Shown: piece by piece, positions 18,778 to 28,195 of the stretch
Layout: each line of letters begins with the position of its first letter
How positions within the stretch are numbered: the first letter of the stretch is position 1
Origin: Pseudomonas rhizosphaerae
GTDB taxonomy: Bacteria; Pseudomonadota; Gammaproteobacteria; Pseudomonadales; Pseudomonadaceae
DNA: 64,000 nt
Direction of reading: 5' to 3'
Assembly: GCF_000761155.1 (NCBI RefSeq)
Contig: NZ_CP009533.1
Coordinates: 1,178,001-1,242,000 of the forward strand
Translations under genes and position numbers: made by a program
The notes under the pieces: generated by a model
Told to the model about the DNA's origin: nothing
The model's database searches: none
The model's input: the letters and a program-made list of their open reading frames with translations, nothing else

Positions 18778-19644
18778 ATGCAATACCTTCTGATCGTCAC
18801 TCTCATCCAGGCTTTCTCTTTCAGCTTGATCGGCGAATACCTCGCCGGCCACGTCGACAGCTACTTTGCCGTGCTTGCCCGGGTGCTGCTCGCCGGGCTG
18901 GTGTTCCTGCCGCTGACCCGCTGGCGTCAGGTCGAACCGCGCTTCCTGCGCGCCATGCTGCTGATCGGCGCGCTGCAGTTCGGGATCACCTACGTTTGTC
19001 TGTACTTGAGCTTTCGGGTCTTGAGCGTGCCGGAGGTGCTGCTGTTCACCATCCTGACGCCGGTGCACGTCACACTGATCGAGGACGCGTTGAACCGTCG
19101 CTTCAACCGCTGGGCACTGGTGGCGGCGCTGGTGGCGGTGGCGGGGGCCGCGGTCATCCGCTTCGACCGCGTCAGCCCGGACTTCTTCATCGGGTTCCTG
19201 TTGCTGCAGCTGGCCAACTTCACCTACGCGGCCGGGCAGGTGCTGTACAAGCATCTGCTGGCACGCCACCCCAGCGACCAGCCACAATACCGCCGCTTCG
19301 GCTATTTCTACGTCGGCGCCTTGCTGGTGGTGCTGCCGGCCTTCCTGCTGTTCGGCAACCCCCACAACCTGCCGCAGACGTCTGTGCAGTGGAGCGTGCT
19401 GGCGTTCCTCGGGCTGGTGTCGACGGCGCTCGGCATGTATTGGTGGAACAAGGGCGCCAGCCGCGTGCCAGGCGCAACCTTGGCGGTGATGAACAACCTG
19501 CACGTACCGATCGGGCTGCTGCTCAACCTGCTGATCTGGAACCAGGACGAGCCTTTGGGGCGACTGTTCCTCGGAGGTGGGGTGATCTTGTTCTCGGTCT
19601 GGTTGAGTCGGTTGGGTGCGCGCGCCCAGATCGCTAGCCGATAG
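18778..19644 (+). CDS. EamA/DMT-family transporter
   Basis: A 288-residue inner-membrane exporter with about ten hydrophobic helices arranged as two EamA repeats, the first from residue 3 and the second from about residue 145 (FIGFLLLQLANFTYAAGQVLYK). It matches the group annotated carboxylate/amino acid/amine transporter. The substrate cannot be read from the sequence. Its stop codon lies inside the end of the convergent antitoxin gene (11-base overlap). The divergent LysR regulator probably controls it. Confidence 0.88.
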   Translation: MQYLLIVTLIQAFSFSLIGEYLAGHVDSYFAVLARVLLAGLVFLPLTRWRQVEPRFLRAMLLIGALQFGITYVCLYLSFRVLSVPEVLLFTILTPVHVTLIEDALNRRFNRWALVAALVAVAGAAVIRFDRVSPDFFIGFLLLQLANFTYAAGQVLYKHLLARHPSDQPQYRRFGYFYVGALLVVLPAFLLFGNPHNLPQTSVQWSVLAFLGLVSTALGMYWWNKGASRVPGATLAVMNNLHVPIGLLLNLLIWNQDEPLGRLFLGGGVILFSVWLSRLGARAQIASR

Positions 19645-19957
19645 CAGGGGCAGGGCGAGAGGGTGATGCAAGCAGGCCTGCATGCAGAGAGATACCCAGT
19701 GCACGCGTCACCTTCAGTATCGTCGCGAAGCTCGGATTGCCGTCTTCCGAAAGCGCTTTGTACAAACTCTCGCGACCCAGCCCGGTGTCCTTCGCCACCT
19801 GGGCTATACCCTTGGCGCGCGCAATGTTGCCCAGCGCCTTGGCAATGAATGCCGCGTCATCACCAGCTTCGGCCATGCAAGCATCGAAGTACATGATCAT
19901 GTCCTGATCGGTTTTGAGGTGTTCAGCGCTGTCCCATTCCCGTAGCTTGATTTTCAT
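19634..19957 (-). CDS. HigA-like antitoxin (addiction module antidote, HTH)
   Basis: A 107-residue DNA-binding antitoxin of the family annotated putative addiction module antidote protein. Residues 1-15 (MKIKLREWDSAEHLK) lead into a helical part (DAAFIAKALGNIARAKGIAQVAKDTG) and a Cro/Xre helix-turn-helix (GLGRESLYKALSEDGNPSFATILKV). The start overlaps the toxin stop by four bases (ATGA), so translation is coupled. It neutralises the toxin and should bind the upstream palindrome. Its last codons overlap the end of the EamA gene on the other strand. Confidence 0.9.
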   Translation of the reverse strand: MKIKLREWDSAEHLKTDQDMIMYFDACMAEAGDDAAFIAKALGNIARAKGIAQVAKDTGLGRESLYKALSEDGNPSFATILKVTRALGISLHAGLLASPSRPAPAIG

Positions 19958-20256
19958 CGTTCCTGTTCCTGAAGTTGGTGTGCCATGCGCTTGGCGATAG
20001 CGATGTCGGAGGACTGTGTCGACTTGTCGCCACCAGCCAACAGCACTATCCAGCACTGCTCGTGTTGCATGAAGTACAGGCGGTAGCCTGGCCCAAAATG
20101 AAGCCGCATCTCGCATACGCCTTCTCCCACTGACTGCCAGTCACCCCAGTTCCCGTCTTCCAGCCTGTCGATCCGGGCCTGGATCCGTATGGCGGCCTGG
20201 CGATCGCGCAATCGAGTGAACCAGCGCTCAAACACATCCGTTGTGGCGATCTTCAT
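19954..20256 (-). CDS. RelE/ParE-family toxin (HigB-like killer protein)
   Basis: A 100-residue toxin of the Gp49-like/HigB group. Features are FERWFTRLRDRQAAIRIQAR (residues 8-27), then RLEDGNWGDWQSVGEGVCEMRLHFGPGYRLYFMQHEQCWIVLLAGGDKSTQ, with the family's basic and aromatic RNA-contact positions. Family members cleave mRNA on the ribosome or act on gyrase; which one applies here is not visible. The toxin gene comes first, as in higBA. The start MKIATTDVF is chosen by family alignment; ATG codons 2 and 7 codons upstream are in frame, and the latter lies inside the palindrome. Confidence 0.9.
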   Translation of the reverse strand: MKIATTDVFERWFTRLRDRQAAIRIQARIDRLEDGNWGDWQSVGEGVCEMRLHFGPGYRLYFMQHEQCWIVLLAGGDKSTQSSDIAIAKRMAHQLQEQER

Positions 20257-20560
20257 CAGCATAGATCCGTATCCCATGGGATACAAATCTTCTCGATCGC
20301 TGGTTCCGAGGGCAAGCCCGAAACTGTGTAGCGACGTTGCCAGGTATCGTCTGCTGCTTTACTGCGCGAGGTGGGCGACCGCATTGTGCCTGCCGTGTGC
20401 GGGGCGTAGAATCCGCCGCATCTGGCGTCGCCCCTCAACACTCATAACAATCATTCATTGCTTGCTCCGCTTGGCTTGAAAGTCGGGCGGCACACGTATG
20501 CGTGGTGTTTGATAAGGCGAGACCGTTCCTACTATTTTTGAGAGTCGCTGAAGCCATCCA
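20257..20560. other. Intergenic region between the toxin and the SotB-like gene
   Basis: About 300 bases between divergent genes. The left end holds the toxin-antitoxin operator palindrome. The right part carries the promoter of the exporter gene; no strong -35/-10 pair stands out. No further ORF or RNA gene is evident. Confidence 0.5.
20269..20284. promoter_or_regulatory. Perfect 16-bp palindrome, likely toxin-antitoxin operator
   Basis: GTATCCCATGGGATAC is fully self-complementary. It lies 13 bases upstream of the chosen toxin start and contains an in-frame ATG of the toxin frame. Type II antitoxins with an HTH commonly bind such palindromes to autoregulate. Confidence 0.75.
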
Positions 20561-21748
20561 ATGAATACGTCTTCGAATACACCCACAGGCAGCTGGTCCA
20601 GCGTGATTGCGCTGGCGCTGGCGGCCTTCATCTTCAATACCACGGAGTTTGCGCCAGTCGGGCTGTTGACCTCGATCGGTCAGAGCTTTGCCATGCCGAC
20701 GGCACAAGTGGGGTTGATGTTGACGGTGTATGCCTGGGTGGTGTCGCTGATGTCGCTGCCAATCATGTTGCTAACGCGCAACGTCGAGCGTCGCCGGTTG
20801 CTGATCGGGGTGTTCATCCTGTTTGTGGCCAGTCATGCGGTGTCCAGCGTCGCCTGGAGCTATGGGGTGCTGCTGGCCAGTCGTATCGGCATCGCCTTTG
20901 CCCACGCCTTGTTCTGGTCGATCACCGCATCGCTGGCGGTGCGGCTGGCGCCACCGGGCAAGCACACTCAGGCCCTGGGTCTGCTCGCCACTGGTACGTG
21001 CCTGGCCATGGTGCTGGGTGTGCCGTTGGGGCGGGTAGTCGGTGAAGCGCTGGGCTGGCGCACCACCTTCGTTGGCATTGGCGTGGTGGCCACGGCAGTA
21101 GGGCTGTGGTTGGCAAAAAGCCTGCCCGCATTGCCGAGCCAGAATTCCGGATCGCTGCGCAGCCTGCCCATGTTGCTCAAACGCCCGGTATTGGTCGCCC
21201 TGTATGTAACGACTGCACTGGTGATCACCGCGCAGTACACGGCGTACAGCTACATCGAGCCGTTCGTGCAAGCCGCGGCGCAGATGAGCGGGGAAATGAC
21301 CACGACCCTGCTGTTACTGTTCGGCGGCGCCGGGGTGATCGGTTCGGTGGTGTTCAGCCGCTACAGCGGTCGCTATCCGCGTGGCTTCATGGTGGCATCG
21401 ATCGCGTTGCTGGCGCTCTGCCTGATGCTGTTGTTGCCATTGGCGCGTTACGCTACCTATCTGGGTGGGGTGAGCGTGGTGTGGGGTATTTCGATCATGT
21501 GCTTCAGTCTGGCGATGCAGTCCAAGGTGCTGGAGCTGGCGCCGGATGCCACGGACGTGGCCATGGCGCTGCATTCAGGGATCTACAACGTCGGCATCGG
21601 CGGTGGGGCGTTGCTGGGCAGTGTGGTGATCACCCAGTTGGGCGTGGCCAACATCGGCATCGTCGGCGCGCTGATGGCGGGGGCGGGTTTGCTGTTGTGT
21701 TGGCACACGACGTATCGGCGGGTTCAGTCGGCGCCTATCTCGGGTTGA
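20561..21748 (+). CDS. sotB: MFS sugar-efflux-type transporter, SotB-like
   Basis: A 395-residue major-facilitator protein with twelve hydrophobic segments. It resembles E. coli SotB/YdeA, which exports L-arabinose and IPTG: the N-terminus has [18 protein letters not shown], and the helix 2-3 loop has [15 protein letters not shown]. The physiological substrate in pseudomonads is unknown. The first ATG ([10 protein letters not shown]) is used. It is divergent to the toxin-antitoxin pair. Confidence 0.88.
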   Translation: MNTSSNTPTGSWSSVIALALAAFIFNTTEFAPVGLLTSIGQSFAMPTAQVGLMLTVYAWVVSLMSLPIMLLTRNVERRRLLIGVFILFVASHAVSSVAWSYGVLLASRIGIAFAHALFWSITASLAVRLAPPGKHTQALGLLATGTCLAMVLGVPLGRVVGEALGWRTTFVGIGVVATAVGLWLAKSLPALPSQNSGSLRSLPMLLKRPVLVALYVTTALVITAQYTAYSYIEPFVQAAAQMSGEMTTTLLLLFGGAGVIGSVVFSRYSGRYPRGFMVASIALLALCLMLLLPLARYATYLGGVSVVWGISIMCFSLAMQSKVLELAPDATDVAMALHSGIYNVGIGGGALLGSVVITQLGVANIGIVGALMAGAGLLLCWHTTYRRVQSAPISG

Positions 21749-21765
21749 TTGGTCAGTAATACCGC

Positions 21766-21806
21766 GCCGATCCCGGACGCGGCTCGCGCCGCTGCTACAG
21801 GGGGTG
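21766..21806. repeat. Short REP-type element (GCGGC-TCGC-GCCGC form)
   Basis: CGGACGCGGCTCGCGCCGCT is followed by GCTACAGGGGG. The same core occurs at about 40089-40113 and 51515-51550, always between genes. This is a second, distinct REP family in the window. Confidence 0.75.
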
Positions 21807-21859
21807 CGTGGTGGGCGAATGCAGCATCGAGGGCGCAAGTAACGGTTCCGCTGCAAACC

Positions 21860-21893
21860 CTTTTTAAAATACAATCGATCTCATTTACATCTG
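21860..21893. promoter_or_regulatory. Possible Fur box upstream of the ECF sigma gene
   Basis: The minus strand reads GTAAATGAGATCGATTGTAT, which shares AATGAGA and the following GATT-type half with Pseudomonas Fur sites. It lies 20-40 bases before the FecI-like start in an AT-rich patch, where a Fur site is expected. The match is imperfect. Confidence 0.5.
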
Positions 21894-21904
21894 ACAGGGT
21901 GCCG

Positions 21905-22420
21905 ATGATGGTCGAGCCTGCGGGGGCGGACGTTCGGGCGTTCGAGACGCTCTATCGCGACAATCGCAGCTGGCTGGAGCACTGGCTCGGCCGGCGCCTG
22001 GGCAGTGCCTGGGATGCCGCGGACCTGAGCCAGGATACGTTCATTCGAGTGTTGGCCAGCTCCCAGTCCATTGCCGAGCTGCAGGAGCCTCGCGCCTACC
22101 TCAAGACGGTCGGCAAACGCCTGCTGGTGAATTTCTACCGTCGGCGCAGTCTGGAACAGGCTTATCTTGATGCGCTTGCCACCTTGCCCGCCAATGTCGC
22201 CTCCTCGCCGGAACAGCGCTGGCAGGTGCTGGAAACCCTGCACGCCCTGGATCAATTGCTTGATGGCCTACCGGCCAAAGTCCGCCGGGCCTTTTTGCTT
22301 AGCCAGCTCGAAGGGCTGGGCTACCGGGAAATCGCCGAACGCTTGAAGGTCACCGAGCGCAGCGTCAAGCGCTACATGGCCCAGGCCTACGAGCACTGCC
22401 TGTTGGCCGATCTGTGCTAA
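21905..22420 (+). CDS. ECF sigma factor, FecI-like
   Basis: A 171-residue extracytoplasmic-function sigma factor for iron uptake. Region 2 covers residues 12-75 (FETLYRDNRSWLEHWLGRRL, DLSQDTFIRVLAS); region 4 covers about 105-165 (LDGLPAKVRRAFLLSQLEGLGYREIAERLKVTERSVKRYM), with the helix-turn-helix at its end. The start is the first of two adjacent ATGs after ACAGGGTGCCG. It overlaps the FecR-like gene by seven bases, and a Fur-like site lies upstream. It should direct RNA polymerase to the receptor gene at 23430 when the cognate siderophore binds. Confidence 0.93.
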   Translation: MMVEPAGADVRAFETLYRDNRSWLEHWLGRRLGSAWDAADLSQDTFIRVLASSQSIAELQEPRAYLKTVGKRLLVNFYRRRSLEQAYLDALATLPANVASSPEQRWQVLETLHALDQLLDGLPAKVRRAFLLSQLEGLGYREIAERLKVTERSVKRYMAQAYEHCLLADLC

Positions 22421-23364
22421 GCCTCGAGCCGAGCGACGAAGCCCGCCAGGCTGCCCGATCGGCGGCGCGCTGGTGGGTGTGCATGGAGTCTGGCGCCGTC
22501 ACCGAGCAGGACCTGGCTCGCCTGCAACGCTGGCGCGAAGCCAGTGAGGCCCATGAGTCGGCGTGGCGCAGGGTGTCGGCGCTCAAAGGCCGGTTTCAGA
22601 GTTTACCGCCAGCGGTGGCCATGGCCAGCCTGGATCGACCAGCCCCGAGCCGCCGCACCGTGATGAAAAGCCTGTTGGGCTTGGCCGTGGCGATGCCGGC
22701 CGGCTTGTGGGTTGCGCGTGAGCTGCCCACCGATGCCTGGCGCGCCGACGTGGCCACCGACACCGGCGAGCGACGCCGACTGACCTTGGCCGATGGCAGC
22801 GTGTTGCAGATCAACACTGCCACGGCGGTCGACATAGACGCTGGGCAACGACGGTTGACCCTGCTGCGCGGCGAAATTGGCCTGCGTCTGGCCAATGCCA
22901 CGCCGTTCGCTATCCACACCGCGCTTGGCCACGTGAAACTCAATAGCGGCGAGATCAATGTGCGCTACGGCAACGGTCGCTGTCAGTTGTCGGTCCTTGC
23001 AGGATCTGCGCACGTTCGACCCACAGGCTTTGCGCCCCTGACCCTGCTTGCGGGCCAACAAGTGCGGCTGACCAGCACAGGGACCGGTCCGGTCGAACGC
23101 TTCGACCCACGTCAACCGGGCTGGCGCGACGGGGTGCTGGTCGCCTTGAACGAGCCCTTGGGCGATTTCCTGCGGGAACTGGACCGCTATCGTCCCGGCA
23201 TCCTGCGCTGGCAACCTGAACTGGAAGATTTGCGGGTAACCGGCAGTTTCCGCCTCGATGACCCCGACCAGGTGCTGAACCTGCTGGCGGTCAGCCTGCC
23301 GCTGCAGGTCCAATGGCGCACGCGCTATTGGGCCACGCTGGTGCCACGAGAAAAAACCACGTAG
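22414..23364 (+). CDS. FecR-like anti-sigma/sigma regulator
   Basis: A 316-residue inner-membrane regulator that passes the signal from the receptor to the sigma factor. The cytosolic N-terminus (residues 1-85) has the FecR-type ARWWVCMESGAVTEQDLARL segment. One membrane helix follows (VMKSLLGLAVAMPAGLWVA, about 88-106), then a periplasmic FecR domain (TDTGERRRLTLADGSVLQIN through RPTGFAPLTLLAGQQV) and a C-terminal STN-like receptor-contact region. It starts at GTG inside the end of the sigma gene, so the two are translationally coupled. Confidence 0.92.
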   Translation: MLSLEPSDEARQAARSAARWWVCMESGAVTEQDLARLQRWREASEAHESAWRRVSALKGRFQSLPPAVAMASLDRPAPSRRTVMKSLLGLAVAMPAGLWVARELPTDAWRADVATDTGERRRLTLADGSVLQINTATAVDIDAGQRRLTLLRGEIGLRLANATPFAIHTALGHVKLNSGEINVRYGNGRCQLSVLAGSAHVRPTGFAPLTLLAGQQVRLTSTGTGPVERFDPRQPGWRDGVLVALNEPLGDFLRELDRYRPGILRWQPELEDLRVTGSFRLDDPDQVLNLLAVSLPLQVQWRTRYWATLVPREKTT

Positions 23365-23429
23365 CGCCTGTCCCCTTTTTCGCACTCGCGTGTCATGGAA
23401 AGGTAAGTACACTCACAGAGCCTCTAGCC

Positions 23430-25862
23430 ATGCCCCCACGGCCCCCTCGTTCGTTTCCCCGTGATAGCCGCAAACCCTCGACGCGCTACGTGCGCGCCTT
23501 GCCTCTGAGCCTGTTGCTCGGCATTGCGCCGTTGCCCCTGCAAACGGCGCTTGCCGACGACACGGCGCGTGTCTACAACGTACCCCGAGGTGAGCTCGCC
23601 GCCTCGTTGATCCGCTTTGCCAGCCAGGCGGGCGTTAGCCTCTCGGTCGCGCCCGCGTTGGTCAACGGTCGGCAGAGCGCCGGTCTGGTCGGCGAGTACA
23701 GCGTGGAAGGCGGTTTTGCCCAGTTGCTCGCTGGTAGCGGTCTGCGCCTGCAGGCAGTGGGGCAGGATGCCTATACCCTGGTGGCTGCGCCTCAGGGTGC
23801 CGACGTGCTGGAGATCACGCCCACCACCGTGACCGGTGCGGCGCAGGGCAATGTCGCGGGCGAGTCCTACGCAGGAGGCCAAGTGGCGCGCCGCAGTTCG
23901 CAGGGTCTGCTGGGGGCACGTGACTTCATGGACACGCCGTTCAGCATGACCACCTACACCAGTGAAACCGCGAAGAATCAGCAGGCTCGTACATTGGGCG
24001 ATCTGGTGGCCAGCGACCCGGCTGTGCGTACCACCAACCCGGCCGGCGGGCGTTTCGAGCAGTTCACCATCCGCGGCTTCAGCCTGTTCAACAGCGATGT
24101 GTCGTACAACGGGCTGTACGGAATACTGCCCACGTACTCCATCGACATGGAGATGGCCGAGCGGGTGGATATCCTCCGTGGGCCCAGCCAGTTGATCAAT
24201 GGCATCTCCCCGCGGGGCAGCGTCGGCGGCGGCATCAATGTGGTGCCCAAGCGCGCCACCGATGCACCGATCAACGAGTTCACCGCCAGCTACGCGTCCG
24301 ACAGCCAGGCCGGGGGCGCGGTGGATGTCGGCCGACGTTTTGGCGAAGACAACCGGTTCGGCATCCGCCTCAACGCGGTGAAGCAGGCCGGTGATACCAC
24401 GTGGGACGAGCAGAGCGTGGACCGGCAGATGGCCGTGCTCGGCCTGGATTTCCGCGGCGAGCGCCTGCGCTTGTCTGCCGATGTGGGGCATACCGAGCGT
24501 GATACCGATGCGCCGCAGGAGCGTGTCCAGGTCGGAGCCAACGCGCGCGTGCCCGGTGCCAACCATGTGCGCGACAACTATGCGCAAGGGTGGAGCAAGG
24601 CACGTACCGAGGACACCTTCGGGGCTTTCAATGGTGAGTATGATCTCAGCGATTCGGTCATGGTGTACGGCAGCATCGGCGCCCGCGAGAGCAATCATGA
24701 TTTCCTGCGGCACAACGTATCGGTCACCAACGACGCCGGTGATTTCGATGTGCTGCCCCGCGACTTCACCCGCGACGAGAGCGTGCGAACGGCCACGGTG
24801 GGCGTGCGCAACTGGTTCCAGACCGGCCCCGTCAGCCATGAGGTGAACCTGGCTGCCAGTCATTTCTACATGGACTTCACCAATGGTGGCGCTCGCTATG
24901 CCAGGGGGCGCAGCAACCTGTACGCGCCGACTGCAACGCCGACGCCTGCCAACCCCACGCGGCAGGACCCTGAGGTCTACACCGAGAACCGTTTCGACGG
25001 CGTGGCGTTGTCCGACACCCTCGGGTTCTTCGATGACCGGCTGTTGTTGACCTTGGGCGCGCGCTGGCAGCGGGTCAAGGTCGATGACTGGAGCGACGGC
25101 GTGAGGGGCGATACGGGCTATGACGAAGAGAAGCTGTCGCCTTCGGCGGGAGTGCTCTACAAACTCACCGACGAGCTGTCGGTGTACGCCAACTATTTGG
25201 AAGGCCTGAGCCAGGGCAAGATTGCCCCTTCCACGTCGATCAACGAAGACGAGATCTTCCCGCCCTTCATCAGTCGTCAGGTCGAGGTGGGCGCCAAGTA
25301 CGACCTCGGCAGCCTGGCTATTACCGCTGCAGCATTTCGCATCAAACAACCGGCGTACGAGACCAACGCGCTCACCCGCACTTTCGGCCCCAATGGCAAG
25401 CGGGAGAACAATGGCGTGGAGTTGAGCGTGTTCGGTGAACCACTGCCGGGCGTGCGCCTGCTGGGCGGGGTGATGTACATCGATAGCGAGTTGACCGGCA
25501 CCAGCGCAGGGGCCTTCGATGGCAACCGCGCACCGGCCACGCCCGAACTCAATGTCAACCTGGGTGCGGAGTGGGACGTTCCGGCATTGCCGGGTTTGAC
25601 CCTTACCGGGCGCGGTATCTATTCCAGCTCGCAATACCTGGATCAGGCCAACAGCAAGGAAATCGACAGCTGGGAGCGCTTCGATGTGGGTGCCCGGTAT
25701 GCGTTCAAGGTGCAGGGCAAGGCGGTTACCCTGCGGGCTAATGTCGAAAACGTCCTGGACAAACGCTACTGGGCCTCGGCCGGCGCTTCCGACGACAGCG
25801 AACCCGGTTTGACCCTTGCTACCCCAAGAACCTATCTGGTTTCCGCAACGGTCGGGTTCTGA
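23430..25862 (+). CDS. TonB-dependent siderophore receptor with signalling domain
   Basis: An 810-residue outer-membrane receptor. After a long signal peptide (about 40 residues, ending LQTALA-DD) comes an STN/secretin-like signalling domain (about 45-125, starting ARVYNVPRGELAASLIRFA), a TonB-box-like LEITPTTVTG, a plug domain (about 165-280, with FTIRGFSLFN and VDILRGPSQLINGISPRG) and a 22-strand-type barrel ending in Phe (YLVSATVGF). It is the receptor arm of the FecI/FecR pair just upstream. The ferri-siderophore is not identifiable by eye; layout and motifs fit heterologous siderophore receptors. Confidence 0.93.
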   Translation: MPPRPPRSFPRDSRKPSTRYVRALPLSLLLGIAPLPLQTALADDTARVYNVPRGELAASLIRFASQAGVSLSVAPALVNGRQSAGLVGEYSVEGGFAQLLAGSGLRLQAVGQDAYTLVAAPQGADVLEITPTTVTGAAQGNVAGESYAGGQVARRSSQGLLGARDFMDTPFSMTTYTSETAKNQQARTLGDLVASDPAVRTTNPAGGRFEQFTIRGFSLFNSDVSYNGLYGILPTYSIDMEMAERVDILRGPSQLINGISPRGSVGGGINVVPKRATDAPINEFTASYASDSQAGGAVDVGRRFGEDNRFGIRLNAVKQAGDTTWDEQSVDRQMAVLGLDFRGERLRLSADVGHTERDTDAPQERVQVGANARVPGANHVRDNYAQGWSKARTEDTFGAFNGEYDLSDSVMVYGSIGARESNHDFLRHNVSVTNDAGDFDVLPRDFTRDESVRTATVGVRNWFQTGPVSHEVNLAASHFYMDFTNGGARYARGRSNLYAPTATPTPANPTRQDPEVYTENRFDGVALSDTLGFFDDRLLLTLGARWQRVKVDDWSDGVRGDTGYDEEKLSPSAGVLYKLTDELSVYANYLEGLSQGKIAPSTSINEDEIFPPFISRQVEVGAKYDLGSLAITAAAFRIKQPAYETNALTRTFGPNGKRENNGVELSVFGEPLPGVRLLGGVMYIDSELTGTSAGAFDGNRAPATPELNVNLGAEWDVPALPGLTLTGRGIYSSSQYLDQANSKEIDSWERFDVGARYAFKVQGKAVTLRANVENVLDKRYWASAGASDDSEPGLTLATPRTYLVSATVGF

Positions 25863-25911
25863 CTGTCTGTGAGGTCGGACGCTGCGGGGTGTCAGGTGTT
25901 GAGCGGTTCAG

Positions 25912-25987
25912 CCTTCGCGGCCAATGACCGCTCCCACGGGGTGGCATGCCTTTGCGTGGGAGCGGTCTGTGGCCGCGAAGAAGGCGC
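25912..25987. repeat. Inverted REP pair (family A)
   Basis: CTTCGCGGCCAATGACCGCT and its inverted partner AGCGGTCTGTGGCCGCGAAG sit about 20 bases apart between the convergent receptor and chemoreceptor genes. The pair can form a long hairpin and may protect or end both transcripts. Confidence 0.85.
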
Positions 25988-26002
25988 TGCGGATTTTCGG
26001 CG

Positions 26003-27946
26003 TCACACCTTGAAGCGCCCCACCAGGCCCCGCAGGTTCCCGGAAATGTCGGTCAGACGCCCCGATCCCGACTGCGCCGTGTGCGCGTACTCTTCAACCA
26101 GTTGGGCATCGGCATGGATCTGCGCGATGTGCCGGTTGATCTCCTCGGCCACCTGGTGCTGCTCCTCGGCGGCCGTGGCGATCTGGTTGTTCTGGTCGCG
26201 TATCGAATCGACCGACGTGCGTATCTTGTCGAAGCTGTCCCGCGCTTGCTGGATGCACTCGACGCTGTCTTGAGACACTTGCAGGCTGCCCTGCATCTGC
26301 TGAGTGATGACCTGCGTCCGACGGGCCAGATTACCCAACAGGCCATCGATCTCCCCGGTTGAATCGGCGGTACGACGGGCCAGCGCGCGCACCTCGTCGG
26401 CGACCACCGCAAACCCGCGACCCTGATCGCCGGCGCGGGCCGCCTCGATGGCAGCATTGAGGGCGAGCAGGTTGGTCTGCTCGGCGATGGAGCGAATGGT
26501 GTCCAGAATGCTGTTGATGTTCTTGCTGTCTTGTTGCAGCAGTTGCATGGTTTCGGTGGATTGCTGCAGCTCCGAACTCAGCTTGAGGACGCAGGTGGTC
26601 GCTTCGCCGATGCGCTGCTGGCCGTCATGGACTTCCTGATAGCCGTTGTCGGCGCTGGTTGCCGCCTGGCCGCAGGAACGCGCCACTTCGTTGGCGGTGG
26701 CGACCATTTCGTTGAACGCCGTGCTCACCAGTTCCACCGCTTCGCGCTGGCGACCAGCGACTTCGTCCATGTGGCGCGCCACTTCATGGGTATCGGCAGC
26801 CGCCGCCTGCAGATCGGAAGATGCAGTACCGATGCGCTGCACCAACTGGGCAATCATCCCGACGAACTGATTGAACCAGCCCGCCAGCGCCGCCGTTTCA
26901 TCCTTGCCCTGGACCTTGAGCTGACGCGTCAGGTCGCCTTCGCCTTCGGCGATCTCCTGCAGACCATTGGCGACGCCACGGATCGGCCGCACGATGACCC
27001 CGGCGAAGCTCGCACCCACGATGGCGAACACCACGGCCAGAACGGCGGCGATGGCCGCGATCAGCCACGTCAGGTTAGAAGCCTGAGCCATCACTTCTTC
27101 GCGCTCGATCAGGCCGATGAAACGCCAGCCCAGGCCAGATGAGCTGACGATATTGGCCATGTAGACCTTGCCGTCGATCTCGATCTGGGTCGCACCGTCG
27201 CCATGCCTGGCCAGCTCGGCATAGTTGCCGCCAAGCTCGGCCAGCGGCTTGAAGTTGTGTTGTGCATCGCGGGCATCCACCAACACGTTGCCGTTGGCCT
27301 CGATCAGCATCAGGTAACCGCTGTTACCCAGCTTGATGTTCTTCACCAGCTCGGTCATCTGCTTGAGCGACACATCCAGGCCAACCACGCCGACCACCTG
27401 GCCAGCAGTGTCGGTGACGCTGTGCACCGTGCCGATCAGCGACACATCGTCCGCCGCCCAGTAGTAGGCATCGGTGCGAACCGTGGTGCCAGGCGCCGCC
27501 ATCGCGGCTTTGTACCAGGGCCGCTGGCGCGGATCGTAGTTGGCGATCTTGGGGTCGTTGGGCCAGCTGGCGTAACCGCCATCACTCATTCCCATGGACA
27601 GGTAGGCCGTGCTTGGGTGGGTCTTGGCAAAGCCATCGAAGATCTCGAGCAGGCGCTGATTGTTCTCGGTCAGGGGAATTTGCGGCGCGTCGGCGCCTGA
27701 ATAGTTCTTCAGATCCCGAGCAGCCACGATGCGAGGGTCCTTGGCGAGGTATTCGACGTTCTGGCTGATGCCGTCGAAAAACTGCTTTATTCCATTGTCG
27801 ATCTGACGAATCTCGCGGCCGCTGCTGTCAACGAACTCAGCCCTGGCGGCTTCACGCAGGTTGAAGACGACAAGCACGGCGACCACGATCACCGGGAGAC
27901 ACGCGATGACCGCAAAGCCCCAGGTCAATTTCTGTTTGATGTTCAT
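26003..27946 (-). CDS. Methyl-accepting chemotaxis protein, dCache type
   Basis: A 647-residue inner-membrane chemoreceptor. TM1 spans residues 9-31, a periplasmic double-Cache domain about 35-280, TM2 about 285-310, HAMP 310-365, and the cytosolic signalling region extends to the end with the hairpin [34 protein letters not shown]. The ligand domain has the residues of the amino-acid/amine Cache motif: [12 protein letters not shown] and the later Asp in GVVGLDVSL. It should therefore sense an amino acid or related amine such as GABA; which one is inference. A FliA-like promoter lies upstream. It is divergent to the beta-barrel gene. Confidence 0.93.
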   Translation of the reverse strand: MNIKQKLTWGFAVIACLPVIVVAVLVVFNLREAARAEFVDSSGREIRQIDNGIKQFFDGISQNVEYLAKDPRIVAARDLKNYSGADAPQIPLTENNQRLLEIFDGFAKTHPSTAYLSMGMSDGGYASWPNDPKIANYDPRQRPWYKAAMAAPGTTVRTDAYYWAADDVSLIGTVHSVTDTAGQVVGVVGLDVSLKQMTELVKNIKLGNSGYLMLIEANGNVLVDARDAQHNFKPLAELGGNYAELARHGDGATQIEIDGKVYMANIVSSSGLGWRFIGLIEREEVMAQASNLTWLIAAIAAVLAVVFAIVGASFAGVIVRPIRGVANGLQEIAEGEGDLTRQLKVQGKDETAALAGWFNQFVGMIAQLVQRIGTASSDLQAAAADTHEVARHMDEVAGRQREAVELVSTAFNEMVATANEVARSCGQAATSADNGYQEVHDGQQRIGEATTCVLKLSSELQQSTETMQLLQQDSKNINSILDTIRSIAEQTNLLALNAAIEAARAGDQGRGFAVVADEVRALARRTADSTGEIDGLLGNLARRTQVITQQMQGSLQVSQDSVECIQQARDSFDKIRTSVDSIRDQNNQIATAAEEQHQVAEEINRHIAQIHADAQLVEEYAHTAQSGSGRLTDISGNLRGLVGRFKV

Positions 27947-28039
27947 GGAATATTCCGCTGGATTTATAAGTGTTGGTCGGCAGAAAAGGGCAAGGCGTGC
28001 AGCGTGTTTTCTTCGAATGGGTTTTAGGCTGCTTCCTAC

Positions 28040-28068
28040 CTATCGGCGACGAACGGTAAAGCTGAATG
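28040..28068 (-). promoter_or_regulatory. FliA (sigma 28)-like promoter for the chemoreceptor
   Basis: On the minus strand GCCGATAG at 28040-28047 matches seven of eight bases of the FliA -10 box, and TTCAGC lies about 13-15 bases upstream as a weak -35. It is 94 bases from the receptor start. Sigma-28 control is usual for chemoreceptors. Confidence 0.45.
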
Positions 28069-28195
28069 CGGTATACCAACGACCAGACAAACGGTGAGTC
28101 CGAATGGCGCAAAGGGCATGAACGGGCGGTGTTTGTCGGTACTTTCCCAACCGTGCGCAGTCTATACAGCGACCTTCCTCACCGAGCTTCCGCGC

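Noticed and set aside
23424..25634. 736-codon minus-strand open frame
   Set aside because: Antisense of the TonB-dependent receptor, which has clear plug, barrel and STN features.
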